Assembly: GCF_012986595.1 (NCBI RefSeq)
Contig: NZ_JAAQYM010000001.1
Coordinates: 496,001-560,000 of the forward strand
Direction of reading: 5' to 3'
DNA length: 64,000 nucleotides
DNA from: Pseudomonas koreensis
GTDB lineage: Bacteria; Pseudomonadota; Gammaproteobacteria; Pseudomonadales; Pseudomonadaceae
Below, one piece after another: positions 8,892 through 17,661 of the stretch; the stretch's first letter is position 1, and the number at the start of each line of letters is the position of its first letter. The translations under genes were made by a program, and so were the position numbers. The notes under the pieces were generated by a model that saw only the letters and a program-made list of their open reading frames with translations, made no database searches and was not told where the DNA came from.

Positions 8892-9128
8892 ATGGATTAC
8901 TTGATCATTTTCGTCACCACCGTCGCCGGTCTGTACTTCCACGGGTGGCTGTACGTGCGGATAAGACGCTGGATGGATCGTGACCTGGCGCTGTCCCTGG
9001 CGGGCAAGGATGAGGGCAAGCGCGCCTTCATGCTCGAACAACTGGCCCATGCCCGGGCGCAGAAAATCAAGCGTCGGGACTTGCCGAAGTGGCTTGAGGC
9101 CACTGCGGCAGGCTATCACGCTCGGTAG
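8892..9128 (+). CDS. Small protein with N-terminal membrane segment
   Basis: A 78-residue protein beginning MDYLIIFVTTVAGLYFHGWL, one hydrophobic segment, followed by a highly basic and charged tail (RIRRWMDRD, RAQKIKRRDLPKW). AAGGA lies 7 bases before ATG 8892, which supports translation. It is divergent from the glycine-zipper gene and converges on pdxH. I do not recognise a family; probably a single-pass inner-membrane protein. Confidence 0.7.
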   Translation: MDYLIIFVTTVAGLYFHGWLYVRIRRWMDRDLALSLAGKDEGKRAFMLEQLAHARAQKIKRRDLPKWLEATAAGYHAR

Positions 9129-9133
9129 ACTGC

Positions 9134-9781
9134 TTAAGGCGCCAGACGTTCAAGAATCCAGTTGGCGTCCTGCAAACGGTAGTTCAGGCGATCGTGCAGG
9201 CGGCTCGGACGGCCTTGCCAGAACTCGATGCGCTCCGGCAGCAGACGATAACCGCCCCAGTGTTCCGGGCAGTCGGGCTGGGTGTCGCTGAAGCGCTGTT
9301 CAGTCGCCTTGAGCAGATCCTCCAGCTCGCCACGGCCGTTGATCACCCGACTCTGCGGTGAGGCCCAGGCCCCGAGGCGGCTGCCCAGCGGACGCACCTG
9401 ATAATACGCGTCGGACTCTTCAGGCGTGACCTTCTGCACACGCCCTTCGATGCGCACCTGACGTTCCAGGCTCGGCCAGAAGAAGGTCATGGCGGCAAAC
9501 GGGTTGGCCGCCAGCTGCTGGCCTTTGGCGCTGTCGTAGTTGGTGAAGAAGGTGAAGCCCTGCGCGTCCAGGCCCTTGAGCAGCAGAATGCGGCAATGCG
9601 GTCGACCGTCCGCATCGACCGTGGCCAGGGTCATGGCGTTGGCCTCCACCGGCGCCTGTTCGGTTTTCACCGCGTCGGCAAACCATTGGTGGAACAGCGC
9701 AAACGGTTCGCCCGGGGCTTGCGCCTCGGTCAGACCGTCCCGGGTGTAATCACGACGCATATCTGCCAGAGCCTGGGTCAT
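9134..9781 (-). CDS. pdxH: Pyridoxamine 5'-phosphate oxidase PdxH
   Basis: A 215-residue FMN enzyme that oxidises pyridoxine/pyridoxamine 5'-phosphate to pyridoxal 5'-phosphate, the last step of vitamin B6 synthesis and salvage. Family features: [21 protein letters not shown] near residue 50, [24 protein letters not shown], the long WASPQSRVI stretch, and the typical C-terminus [16 protein letters not shown] ending ERLAP. Length fits the family. It lies 24 bases downstream of the OmpA-family gene on the same strand and may be co-transcribed with it. Confidence 0.96.
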   Translation of the reverse strand: MTQALADMRRDYTRDGLTEAQAPGEPFALFHQWFADAVKTEQAPVEANAMTLATVDADGRPHCRILLLKGLDAQGFTFFTNYDSAKGQQLAANPFAAMTFFWPSLERQVRIEGRVQKVTPEESDAYYQVRPLGSRLGAWASPQSRVINGRGELEDLLKATEQRFSDTQPDCPEHWGGYRLLPERIEFWQGRPSRLHDRLNYRLQDANWILERLAP

Positions 9782-9805
9782 GGCGCATTCCTTTTCGTTA
9801 GCGGA

Positions 9806-10924
9806 TCACTGCTTGGCAGTATCGGTGGCGGCGACTTTCTTGTCAGCCGTTGCTGCCTTGGCTGGAGCGGTTTTCTTGGCAGGGGTTTTCGCCGGAGCCT
9901 TGGTCGCTGCCTTCTTCGCAGGTGCCTTGGCCGCCGCTTTCTTCGCTGGCGCCTTTTTGCTCGCAGGTACCGCAGCCTTCGCCGCTGCTGGCGCCGGGGT
10001 TACCGGCTTGGCCGCAGGCTTGACGTCCTGGGCGGCAATCATCGTGGTCGGTGCCGGCGCCGGCATGTTGTACTTGCTCAGCAGGGCCACCATGGTGTTC
10101 TGCGGGGTCACCAGCAACTCCACGCGACGGTTCAGGGCACGGCCTTCGGCGCTGTCGTTGGCGGCACGCGGGGCATCGCCGCCCATGCCGCGAAGCATCA
10201 GGCGATCACGCTGCAGGCCGCTCAGGCGGAAGATCGCCGCCACGGACTGGGCGCGCTCCTGGCTGAGTTTGACGTTGGCCGGTGCAGCACCGGTGTTGTC
10301 GCTGTGACCGAGCACCAATACTGCGGTTTTCGGATCAGCTTCGAGGATTTTCGCAACATTGGTGAACGGGCTGAGGGTCACCGGCAGCAACATGGCCGGA
10401 CGCTTCGGGTTGAACGAGCCTTCCACCGGCGCGATTACCACCAGCACGTTGTCCCGGCGTTCGAGTTGCAGGTTGCTGTCCTTGATCGCCGCACGCAGGC
10501 GCGGTTCGTAGTCATCCAGCCAGGCTTGGGTGACTTTCGGATCAGGCATCGGCACTGCTTTGGCAGTGGACTGATCCTTGCCGCCGAACGGCCACCACCA
10601 CTTGCTGCCAGTGTCGGCATCGGCCTTGGCAACCGCGACCGGTTTGGCTTCAGGTTTTACTTCAGGCTTCACATCAGCCTTGGCCGCCGCATCATCCGAA
10701 CCGCCGAACGGCCAGTACCAGTGGCTGCTGCTTTCAGTCTTGGCCACGGGTGCCGTGGCGGCAGGTTTGAGCGGGGCTGGAGCCGGTGCCGGCTCTTTGG
10801 CCGCCACTTTGTCGGAAGACCCGAACGGCCACCAACTGCTGCCGTCCGCATCGTTTTTAGGAGTCTGTGCACAACCGGTAATCGCAACGCACAGGGCCAG
10901 GGCGAGAGTTTTTTTGGATGACAT
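9806..10924 (-). CDS. OmpA-family lipoprotein with Lys/Ala/Pro-rich histone-like tail
   Basis: A 372-residue lipoprotein: signal peptide with lipobox AITGC near residue 18; a low-complexity linker of about 130 residues with three tryptophan-rich repeats (WWPFG, WYWPFGG, WWWPFGG) separated by Ala/Pro/Lys spacers; an OmpA-like peptidoglycan-binding domain (about residues 150-270, with VLVLGHSDNTG and NRRVELLV); and a tail of about 85 residues made of KKAPAKKAA-type repeats resembling histone H1 or AlgP. The OmpA domain should anchor it to peptidoglycan from the outer membrane; the role of the basic tail is unclear. It precedes pdxH. Confidence 0.85.
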   Translation of the reverse strand: MSSKKTLALALCVAITGCAQTPKNDADGSSWWPFGSSDKVAAKEPAPAPAPLKPAATAPVAKTESSSHWYWPFGGSDDAAAKADVKPEVKPEAKPVAVAKADADTGSKWWWPFGGKDQSTAKAVPMPDPKVTQAWLDDYEPRLRAAIKDSNLQLERRDNVLVVIAPVEGSFNPKRPAMLLPVTLSPFTNVAKILEADPKTAVLVLGHSDNTGAAPANVKLSQERAQSVAAIFRLSGLQRDRLMLRGMGGDAPRAANDSAEGRALNRRVELLVTPQNTMVALLSKYNMPAPAPTTMIAAQDVKPAAKPVTPAPAAAKAAVPASKKAPAKKAAAKAPAKKAATKAPAKTPAKKTAPAKAATADKKVAATDTAKQ

Positions 10925-11037
10925 TGAAAATCCACAAAGTGAAGTAATGAAAGATCAGAGCTCTTTTGCCCGGATAAACAGACGCTTTGAATCAAAAATC
11001 CGAATCTGGTTCCAACCCTGGAACCGCATGTCGTGCT

Positions 11038-12189
11038 TTACAGACAAGTGGCAAGTACCCGCGCCAGCTGCTGCGCGCGCGGATCCATCAAGACGTATGG
11101 CCCAAGGGTATTTGTCACAAAACCGAACGCGACATCGTGCTCCGGATCAGCAAAACCCACCGAACCACCTGCCCCCGGATGACCGAACGCACGCGGGCCG
11201 AGGCCGTAGGTGGCGTTGGCCATGTCCGACTGATCGAGCATGCAGCCCAGACCAAAACGGGTGCGGGTCAGCAGGGTCTTGTCCTCGCCGTAGCTGTGTT
11301 CGCGGGTCAGTTCTTCGAGCATGTCGCTTTCGAGCAGGCTGCCATCGAGCAAACCGGCGTAGAAACCGGCGAGGCTGCGTGCATTGCCATGACCGTTGGC
11401 GGCCGGCTGCTGCATGCGCCGCCATTCCGGTTTGTTGGTGCTGGTGAGCACCGACGGCGGATTGGTGAAGGCCCGGGTGGTCATCGCGGTCGGCTCACGC
11501 AGGGTCACCTGCAACAGGCGTTGGGCAGCGGCATCACCGACGTTGCCCTTGCCGCGAGCGATATGCGCCACGCGGTAGAACTCTTCGTCAGCCAGACCGA
11601 CGTGGAAATCCAGCCCCAGCGGCTTGGCCACACGGGCGACGATGGACTCGCCCGGCCCGCGACCGTCAGCGCGACGAAGCAATTCCCCGACCAGCCAGCC
11701 ATAGGTGATGGCGGCATAGCCATGACCGGTGCCCGGCGTCCACCACGGGGCTTCGGCCGCGAGGGCGTCGACCATGGTTTGCCATTCGTAGAGAGCAGCC
11801 GGCGCCAGCAACTCGCGCAGGGCCGGCAAACCGGCCTGATGGCAGAGCAATTGGCGCAGGGTGACGGATTCTTTGCCAGCGGCAGCGAACTCCGGCCAGT
11901 AACGGGCAACCGGGACATCGAGTTGCAGTTTGCCTTCGGCCACCAGTTGCAACGCGGTGACCGCAGTGAAGGTCTTGGTGCAGGAGAACAGGTTGGCGAT
12001 GGTGTCGCTGTGCCAGGCCTCGGTGCCGTCCTTGTCGGCGGTACCGGACCAGAGGTCGAGGACCGTTTCTCCGCCGACCTTGATGCACAACGCTGCGCCG
12101 CGTTCCTGGGAATCGTCGAACAGTGCCGCGAACGCCTCGCGCACCGCTTCGAATTGAAGTTCGTAATGTCCCTGAATCTGCACCCGCAA
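11038..12189 (-). CDS. Serine hydrolase / esterase of the beta-lactamase fold (EstB-like)
   Basis: A 383-residue protein of the class C beta-lactamase/esterase group. The catalytic SxxK is S69-C-T-K72 (NLFSCTKTFTAVTAL), and the expected tyrosine lies in the HGYAAITYGWLVGEL segment. No signal peptide is visible, so it is probably cytoplasmic and more likely an esterase than an antibiotic-resistance enzyme. C-terminal FGHPGAGGSVGFADPE is typical of the family. Substrate unknown. It stands alone between the OmpA gene and the agarase-like gene. Confidence 0.85.
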   Translation of the reverse strand: MRVQIQGHYELQFEAVREAFAALFDDSQERGAALCIKVGGETVLDLWSGTADKDGTEAWHSDTIANLFSCTKTFTAVTALQLVAEGKLQLDVPVARYWPEFAAAGKESVTLRQLLCHQAGLPALRELLAPAALYEWQTMVDALAAEAPWWTPGTGHGYAAITYGWLVGELLRRADGRGPGESIVARVAKPLGLDFHVGLADEEFYRVAHIARGKGNVGDAAAQRLLQVTLREPTAMTTRAFTNPPSVLTSTNKPEWRRMQQPAANGHGNARSLAGFYAGLLDGSLLESDMLEELTREHSYGEDKTLLTRTRFGLGCMLDQSDMANATYGLGPRAFGHPGAGGSVGFADPEHDVAFGFVTNTLGPYVLMDPRAQQLARVLATCL

Positions 12190-12287
12190 CTCCCCCGCGA
12201 AAACGCTCTACAAAGTGGCCCGCATTGTTCCAGCCCTTGAGGGATTTGGGAACAGCTGCGGGCCGGGTGGTCATTTCAAAGAGCAAT

Positions 12288-12319
12288 CAAAAGATCGCAG
12301 CCTGCGGCAGCGATCTTTC
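12288..12319. repeat. Solo, truncated family A repeat
   Basis: A short hairpin, AAAAGATCGCAGCCTGCGG directly followed by CAGCGATCTTT. The CTCCTACA outer part and the second arm seen in other family A copies are missing, so it looks like an internally deleted element. Confidence 0.7.
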
Positions 12320-12332
12320 AAGGCATCAAGCC

Positions 12333-14687
12333 TTAATGGCCATTGCCCGAATGCCCACCCGCATGCCCGGCCCCCGGGCCTTTGCCGGCTTCACCCTTGC
12401 GCCCGCCTTCGGCTTCATGACCAGCGGCGGCAGCAGCTTTCTCAGCCTCCTTGCCCAACTGATCAAGCGCCTGCAGGTTGCTCTTGCGCACCGCCTCGAC
12501 GAACCCCTGATACGGCAGATCGGTAACCCCCACCAGACCGAAGTGTCCGTTCTCGCCGTCGAGCAGACGCCCGGTCACCGGTTGGTCCAGATACTGGAAC
12601 CAGTGCACGCCGACAATCGACGGTTCGCTCAACGCCTGCTTGAGGAAGTTGGCGTACGCCGGGCCGCGGTCTTCTTCCCGCGCCAGTTGCGTCACGCCGC
12701 CCCAGAACGGGCCACGATCACTGGAGCCGAAGTTGAATTCGGTGATCAGCACCGGTTTGTCGAGGGCGCGCAAGGCGGCGAAGTCATACCCGTCCTGCGG
12801 TTTCAGCGTGTACATGTTAAAGCTCAGCACGTCGCAATACTGCGCGCAGGACGCCACGGCTTCCGGGGTGCTGGTAGCGAAACGGCCGCCCAGCAGCAAC
12901 TGATTCGGCGCGTGCCATTTCAGCGAATCGGAGATGGTCTTGAAGTAGGTGTCGGCGAACACCTTCTGGAAATATTTGAAATCGTTTTCGATTTCCGGGT
13001 GCTCCGGATTCGGCACCGGCGGCACGAAACCCGGGTCTTCCATCAATTCCCAGGCGGGCAACTCAATGCCCCAGGCTTTCGACAGCCCTTCCTGATTGCG
13101 GTATTTGTCGCGCAATTGTTTGAGAAACGCGCGTTTGGCCGGCACGTCGGTGGTCAGTTTCAGCGTGCCGTAAGCCAGGGCATAGCGCGATTTCGGATCA
13201 TCGCCGGGACCGGCCCAGGCCAGCTCGTTGTCAGCGTAGTAACCGATCAACCAGGGGTCGTCGCGGTGATCGCGCGCGGCAATGGCCACGGCGCGCTCGG
13301 TGGCCATGGCAAAACGCGGATCGAACGGATCCGGCATACCGCCCCACCAGTCATTACCGGTGCTGATGCTGGCGTAATCGCCGACGATCGACAGTGGCAA
13401 GGTGTAAGGCACCCGCGCGGCATCGCTCAACGAATCGGCGCTCCAGTTGCCGACGGTGTTGAAGCCCCAGGCTTGCAGGCGATCAAGGGTGTGTGTGGCC
13501 CACTTCTTCTCATCGACCGTGGCCTTGCATGGCGCGGCGCTCGTCGGTTCTGCGGCCGCTGCGCTTTTCGCCTGCGCTGCACAAGGTTCGCCGTACAGGC
13601 GTTGCAGGTTGGCCGCGTAGAAATCGTACCAGCGCCCGGCGTTGTAGCCCCGGCCCTGATCGGCGCCGTTGCCGCCACGGTTATCACCCTCGCCGAAATG
13701 GCTGGCCAGTGGCTCGTCGGCTTTGGGCAGGGATTCGAACATCCACTCGCGCCCGGCCACGTAGGTCTGGTTGACCTCCGGGCTGACAGTGTTGACCCCC
13801 AGCGAATAGAACGGATGCCCTTCAGGGGTCACCAGGTACCAGCGACCGTCACGCTTTTCCGTGCGGAAAAAGCCGCTGGCCTTGAACGCCGGGCCTTTGC
13901 TCCAGCCACCGAACTTGTCCAGCGAGGACTTTTCGCGCTCGGCCAGCCAGGTTTTCAGCTGTTGCTCTTCCCTGGCGGCGGCGGATTTCAGTTGCTCGTC
14001 GCTGCTGATTTTTTCCGGCCATTTGCTGCGGGTCGATTGACCGTAAGCGTCCACCAGATTGCCGTAGACGGCGCGGGTCACCGCCTCACCGTCCTGCACG
14101 CCGAAACGCTCGAGCAGCAAGCTCTGCGCGGCTTTTGGCTGATCCATCCACAGACTGACCGACACCACCTGGCTGCGGTCCAGTTCACCGCTGCTGCTGG
14201 CCAGCAGAATCCGCTGACCGTCGACGGTCATCGGCATCGGCGGCCCGGCCTTCATGCCCTGGCTCAGCGGCGAGGTTGCCACCAGCGGCACCAGCAGGGT
14301 TTGCGCAGGCCCGGCGGGCAGGTCGACGCGACTGGTCAGCGTCTGCCCGTTGTTGCTCTGGATTTGCACGTAGACCGTCACGGCCCAGTTCATCGCGCTT
14401 TGCAGGCGCAGGCTCATCATGCCCGACTGCGACCAGTCCCACGCGCCGGTCTGCGGGGTCAGGCGCAGGGTCGGGCGCGCAACCGGGTTGAACGTCACCC
14501 GGCGCAGCACTTCACCTTCCGCGGTTTGCTCGGCGTTGGCTTGTGGCAAGTCAGTGTTTTCGGTGACGACTTTCACCACATCCGCGGGGCGAACGAAGTT
14601 GAACAGGGTCTGCTGACCAGCAGGCGCCGCCAACAAGGGGGCGGCGAAGATCAAGGCAAACACGGCAGGCAACGAGCGGCGAATCAT
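12333..14687 (-). CDS. Agarase-like glycoside hydrolase (exported)
   Basis: A 784-residue secreted protein. Start 14687 (MIRRSLPAVF) gives a Sec signal peptide cleaved after about residue 21 (LLAAPA). The N-terminal 250 residues are beta-rich and carbohydrate-binding-like; the C-terminal half is a TIM barrel of clan GH-A type with GKLVTPEGHPFYSLGVN-like entry (here WYLVTPEGHPFYSLGVN), the acid/base candidate in GYYADNELAW and the nucleophile candidate in VLITEFNFG. This resembles beta-agarases (GH50). The last 35 residues are a Gly/His/Lys-rich low-complexity tail. The polysaccharide substrate is uncertain and need not be agarose. Confidence 0.8.
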   Translation of the reverse strand: MIRRSLPAVFALIFAAPLLAAPAGQQTLFNFVRPADVVKVVTENTDLPQANAEQTAEGEVLRRVTFNPVARPTLRLTPQTGAWDWSQSGMMSLRLQSAMNWAVTVYVQIQSNNGQTLTSRVDLPAGPAQTLLVPLVATSPLSQGMKAGPPMPMTVDGQRILLASSSGELDRSQVVSVSLWMDQPKAAQSLLLERFGVQDGEAVTRAVYGNLVDAYGQSTRSKWPEKISSDEQLKSAAAREEQQLKTWLAEREKSSLDKFGGWSKGPAFKASGFFRTEKRDGRWYLVTPEGHPFYSLGVNTVSPEVNQTYVAGREWMFESLPKADEPLASHFGEGDNRGGNGADQGRGYNAGRWYDFYAANLQRLYGEPCAAQAKSAAAAEPTSAAPCKATVDEKKWATHTLDRLQAWGFNTVGNWSADSLSDAARVPYTLPLSIVGDYASISTGNDWWGGMPDPFDPRFAMATERAVAIAARDHRDDPWLIGYYADNELAWAGPGDDPKSRYALAYGTLKLTTDVPAKRAFLKQLRDKYRNQEGLSKAWGIELPAWELMEDPGFVPPVPNPEHPEIENDFKYFQKVFADTYFKTISDSLKWHAPNQLLLGGRFATSTPEAVASCAQYCDVLSFNMYTLKPQDGYDFAALRALDKPVLITEFNFGSSDRGPFWGGVTQLAREEDRGPAYANFLKQALSEPSIVGVHWFQYLDQPVTGRLLDGENGHFGLVGVTDLPYQGFVEAVRKSNLQALDQLGKEAEKAAAAAGHEAEGGRKGEAGKGPGAGHAGGHSGNGH

Positions 14688-14779
14688 AAGAACGGAGTTC
14701 TCCCTAACGACCAAAAGGCCAATGGAAAAGCATGGCAGAGAGATAGACAGCGCGGCGGGCAAAACTGCCCACCGTTGTC

Positions 14780-16924
14780 TCAGGATATTTCACGACGGAA
14801 TGGCGGCAACGCATTGAGGATCGCCTTGCCATAGCGCTGGGTGACCAGCCGCCGATCAAGCAAGGTGATGGTGCCGCGGTCTTCTTCGGTCCGCAGCAGG
14901 CGGCCGCAGGCCTGGACCAGTTTCAGCGAGGCGTCCGGCACCGAGATTTCCATGAACGGATTGCCGCCACGGGCTTCGATCCACTCCGACAGCGCGGCCT
15001 CGACCGGATCGTCCGGTACCGAAAACGGGATCTTGGCGATCACCACGTGTTCGCAGTAGGCGCCCGGCAAGTCCACGCCTTCGGCGAAACTGGCGAGGCC
15101 GAACAGCACGCTGGAGTCGCCGCCATCGACCCGCGCCTTGTGCTTGTTCAGGGTTTCCTGTTTCGACAGGTTGCCTTGAATGAACACTTGCTTGCGCCAG
15201 TCGCGGTCGAGGCCGTCGAACACGTCCTGCATCTGTTTGCGCGAAGAGAACAGCACCAGCGTACCGCGCGAGCCTTCGACCAGATCCGGCAGCTCACGGA
15301 TGATCGCCGCCGTGTGAGCCGCGGCATCCCGCGGGTCGGCCTTCAGGTCCGGGACCCGCAACACGCCGGCGTCGGCGTGGTGGAACGGGCTTGGCACCAC
15401 GGCGGTGACGGCTTTTTTCGGCAGGCCGGCGCGCATGCGGAAGCGGTCGAAAGTGCCCAGCGCGGTCAGGGTCGCCGACGTCACCAGGCAGCCGTAGGCC
15501 ACGTTCCACAGGCTGCGGCGCAAGGTCTCGGCGGCAAGGATCGGGCTGGCGTTGACCTCGATGTCGAACAGCGAACCGCTTTCGGCCAGCGTCAGCCAAC
15601 GCGCCATCGGCGGGCTGTCTTCCGGGTCTTCGGCGGTGAACGCGGTCCACAGCTCCCAGTTGCCCGAAGCCCGGGACAACAGGCTGCCGAACAGCGGATA
15701 CCACTCCTCGGCCTGATTGCTGGCGATGCCGATGTTGACCTCACCGTCCATGCCTTCCTTGAGCAGGTCGGTCAGGCGGGTGAACAGGTCATTGAGCCGC
15801 GAGTAGCCCTTTTTCAGCTCGATGCCCATTTCGCGCATGTGCTCGGGAATCACCCCGCCGACGAAACGATGGCGGGGCCGCTCGCGACCTTCGACGTCTT
15901 CCCCGGGCTTGAAATCGGCAATCTGCTCGCACGCGGTGAACATGAACTGCTGCTGGGTCTTGATCTCCCGCGCCAGCTCCGGCACCTGCTCGATCAACTT
16001 GCCGAGATCCCCCGGCAGCGGATGCTGGGCCAGCAATTTGGTGAGGTTTTTGGCGGTGGTTTCCAGCCAGTCGGCGGTGGAACGCAGCCGCGTGTAGTGA
16101 GCGAAGTGGCCGATGGCCTTGTCCGGCAGGTGGTGGCCTTCGTCGAACACATAAATGGTGTCGCGCGGGTCCGGCAGCACCGCACCGCCGCCGAGCGCGA
16201 GGTCAGCCAGGACCATGTCGTGGTTGGTGACGATCACATCAACCTTGCCCATGCCTTCGCGCGCTTTATAGAACGCACACTGGCCGAAGTTCGGGCAATG
16301 GCGGTTGGTGCACTGGCTGTGATCGGTGGTCAGGCGCGCCCAGTCGGCGTCTTCCAGCGCATTGGGCCAGCTGTCGCGGTCGCCGTCCCATTTATTGCCG
16401 GCGAGCTTCTCGATCATGCTGGTGAACAGCTTCTGGCTGGCTTCGTCGACCTCGATCTTGAAACCTTCTTCTTCGAACAGCTGCGCGGTAGCGGTTTGCG
16501 CGTGGCCTTCCTGCAGCAGCATGTCGAGCTTGGACAGGCACATGTAGCGGCCACGGCCCTTGGCCAGCGCGAAGCTGAAATTCAGCCCGCTGTTGCGCAT
16601 CAGGTCGGGCAAATCCTTGTAGACGATCTGTTCTTGCAGGGCCACGGTCGCGGTGGCAATCACCAGGCGCTTGCCAGCCAGCTTCGCCGTCGGAATCGCC
16701 GCCAGGCTGTAGGCCACGGTCTTGCCGGTACCGGTGCCGGCTTCCACCGCGACAATCGCGGGGTCGCCACTGCGCCGGCCTTCGTCGTCGGTGTCGATAT
16801 CCCCGAGGACTTTGGCGATTTCAGCGATCATCAGGCGCTGGCCGTAACGCGGTTTGAGGCTCTTGGCTTCAAGAAAACGCGAATAGGCGCCCTGGATCGT
16901 GGTTTTGAGTTCAGTGCTGATCAT
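14780..16924 (-). CDS. dinG: ATP-dependent DNA helicase DinG
   Basis: A 714-residue superfamily 2, XPD-like 5'-3' helicase. Walker A is EAGTGTGKT (residues 61-69); the DEAH box reads FDEGHHL; the iron-sulfur cluster cysteines lie in the MCLSKLD and CTNRHCPNFGQCAFYK segments. Motif VI is near QACGRLLRTEEDRG. DinG unwinds R-loops, forks and other structures at collisions. Length matches E. coli DinG (716). A LexA-type box lies 23 bases upstream of the start (16947-16962), consistent with SOS control. Confidence 0.96.
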   Translation of the reverse strand: MISTELKTTIQGAYSRFLEAKSLKPRYGQRLMIAEIAKVLGDIDTDDEGRRSGDPAIVAVEAGTGTGKTVAYSLAAIPTAKLAGKRLVIATATVALQEQIVYKDLPDLMRNSGLNFSFALAKGRGRYMCLSKLDMLLQEGHAQTATAQLFEEEGFKIEVDEASQKLFTSMIEKLAGNKWDGDRDSWPNALEDADWARLTTDHSQCTNRHCPNFGQCAFYKAREGMGKVDVIVTNHDMVLADLALGGGAVLPDPRDTIYVFDEGHHLPDKAIGHFAHYTRLRSTADWLETTAKNLTKLLAQHPLPGDLGKLIEQVPELAREIKTQQQFMFTACEQIADFKPGEDVEGRERPRHRFVGGVIPEHMREMGIELKKGYSRLNDLFTRLTDLLKEGMDGEVNIGIASNQAEEWYPLFGSLLSRASGNWELWTAFTAEDPEDSPPMARWLTLAESGSLFDIEVNASPILAAETLRRSLWNVAYGCLVTSATLTALGTFDRFRMRAGLPKKAVTAVVPSPFHHADAGVLRVPDLKADPRDAAAHTAAIIRELPDLVEGSRGTLVLFSSRKQMQDVFDGLDRDWRKQVFIQGNLSKQETLNKHKARVDGGDSSVLFGLASFAEGVDLPGAYCEHVVIAKIPFSVPDDPVEAALSEWIEARGGNPFMEISVPDASLKLVQACGRLLRTEEDRGTITLLDRRLVTQRYGKAILNALPPFRREIS

Positions 16925-16946
16925 GGATTGTCGGGCGCAAAAAACG

Positions 16947-16962
16947 CTGGATAAATTTTCAG
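16947..16962 (-). promoter_or_regulatory. Probable LexA (SOS) box of dinG
   Basis: CTGGATAAATTTTCAG fits CTG-N10-CAG with an AT-rich centre. It lies 23 bases upstream of the dinG start codon, between dinG and the divergent CopD-like gene. Confidence 0.75.
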
Positions 16963-17023
16963 TGGTTTCGGATGGCGGCTATCATACCCCGCTAATTAAT
17001 CCCGCGCAGAACGGAGTGCCCCA

Positions 17024-17488
17024 ATGACACCTTTTAGCCTCGTTTATCCGCTGCATGTCCTGGCCGCCCTGGTCTGGGTCGGCGGCATGTTTTTCGCCTG
17101 GATGGTCCTGCGCCCGGCGGCGGTCAAGGCCCTCGACGGCCCCGCCCGCCTGACCCTGTGGGTGGAAGTGTTTCAAGGTTTTTTCCGTTGGGTCTGGGTG
17201 GCGGTGATCCTGCTGCCGATCAGCGGCGTGGGCATGCTGCACTTGCAGCACATCGGCTTCGAGACCGCACCGAAGTACGTGCAGGTGATGATGGGGCTGT
17301 ATGTGGTGATGACTGCGCTGTTTATCCGCATTCAGGGTTTGATGCTCCCGGAACTGCGTAAAGCGGTTGAAGCCAAGGACTGGCCGGCGGGTGCGGCAGT
17401 GCTGGGGCGAATTCGCCGGGTGGTGGGGATCAATCTGATTGTCGGGCTGGTGCTGGTGGCGATTGCCGCCGCTCGACCGATGTTCTGA
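17024..17488 (+). CDS. CopD-like membrane protein
   Basis: A 154-residue inner-membrane protein with about four transmembrane segments. It starts MTPFSLVYPLHVLAALVWVG, with the HVLAALVWVGGMFF pattern of the CopD/YjjP-like integral membrane family (a conserved His in TM1). CopD-domain proteins are linked to copper or haem handling, but this short form is generally uncharacterised. CGGAGTG before ATG 17024 serves as ribosome-binding site. It is divergent from dinG and shares the region containing the LexA box. Confidence 0.8.
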   Translation: MTPFSLVYPLHVLAALVWVGGMFFAWMVLRPAAVKALDGPARLTLWVEVFQGFFRWVWVAVILLPISGVGMLHLQHIGFETAPKYVQVMMGLYVVMTALFIRIQGLMLPELRKAVEAKDWPAGAAVLGRIRRVVGINLIVGLVLVAIAAARPMF

Positions 17489-17510
17489 GCGGCTGAAGAC
17501 AAACACTTTT

Positions 17511-17641
17511 TGTGGCGAGGGAGCTTGCTCCCGCGGGGCTGCGCAGCAGCCCCACATCAGCTGGCGCGTTCAATCTGATGAAACGCGGTATCTGGGGTGG
17601 GGCCGCTACGCGGCCCAGCGGGAGCAAGCTCCCTCGCCACA
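17511..17641. repeat. REP-type inverted repeat, family B
   Basis: Left arm TGTGGCGAGGGAGCTTGCTC, right arm GAGCAAGCTCCCTCGCCACA, with an internal second palindrome (GGCCGCTACGCGGCC). It lies between convergent genes. Confidence 0.9.
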
Positions 17642-17661
17642 ATGGTGAACAGTGCTGTTAT

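Noticed and set aside
11038..12189. Beta-lactamase resistance gene
   Set aside because: SxxK is present, but no signal peptide is seen and the sequence resembles cytoplasmic EstB-like esterases.
12123..14834. 903-residue plus-strand reading over the agarase-like gene
   Set aside because: Exactly antisense to a gene with signal peptide and catalytic motifs; high-GC third positions create long antisense frames.
15047..16954. 635-residue plus-strand reading over dinG
   Set aside because: Antisense shadow of dinG; no motif, no ribosome-binding site.
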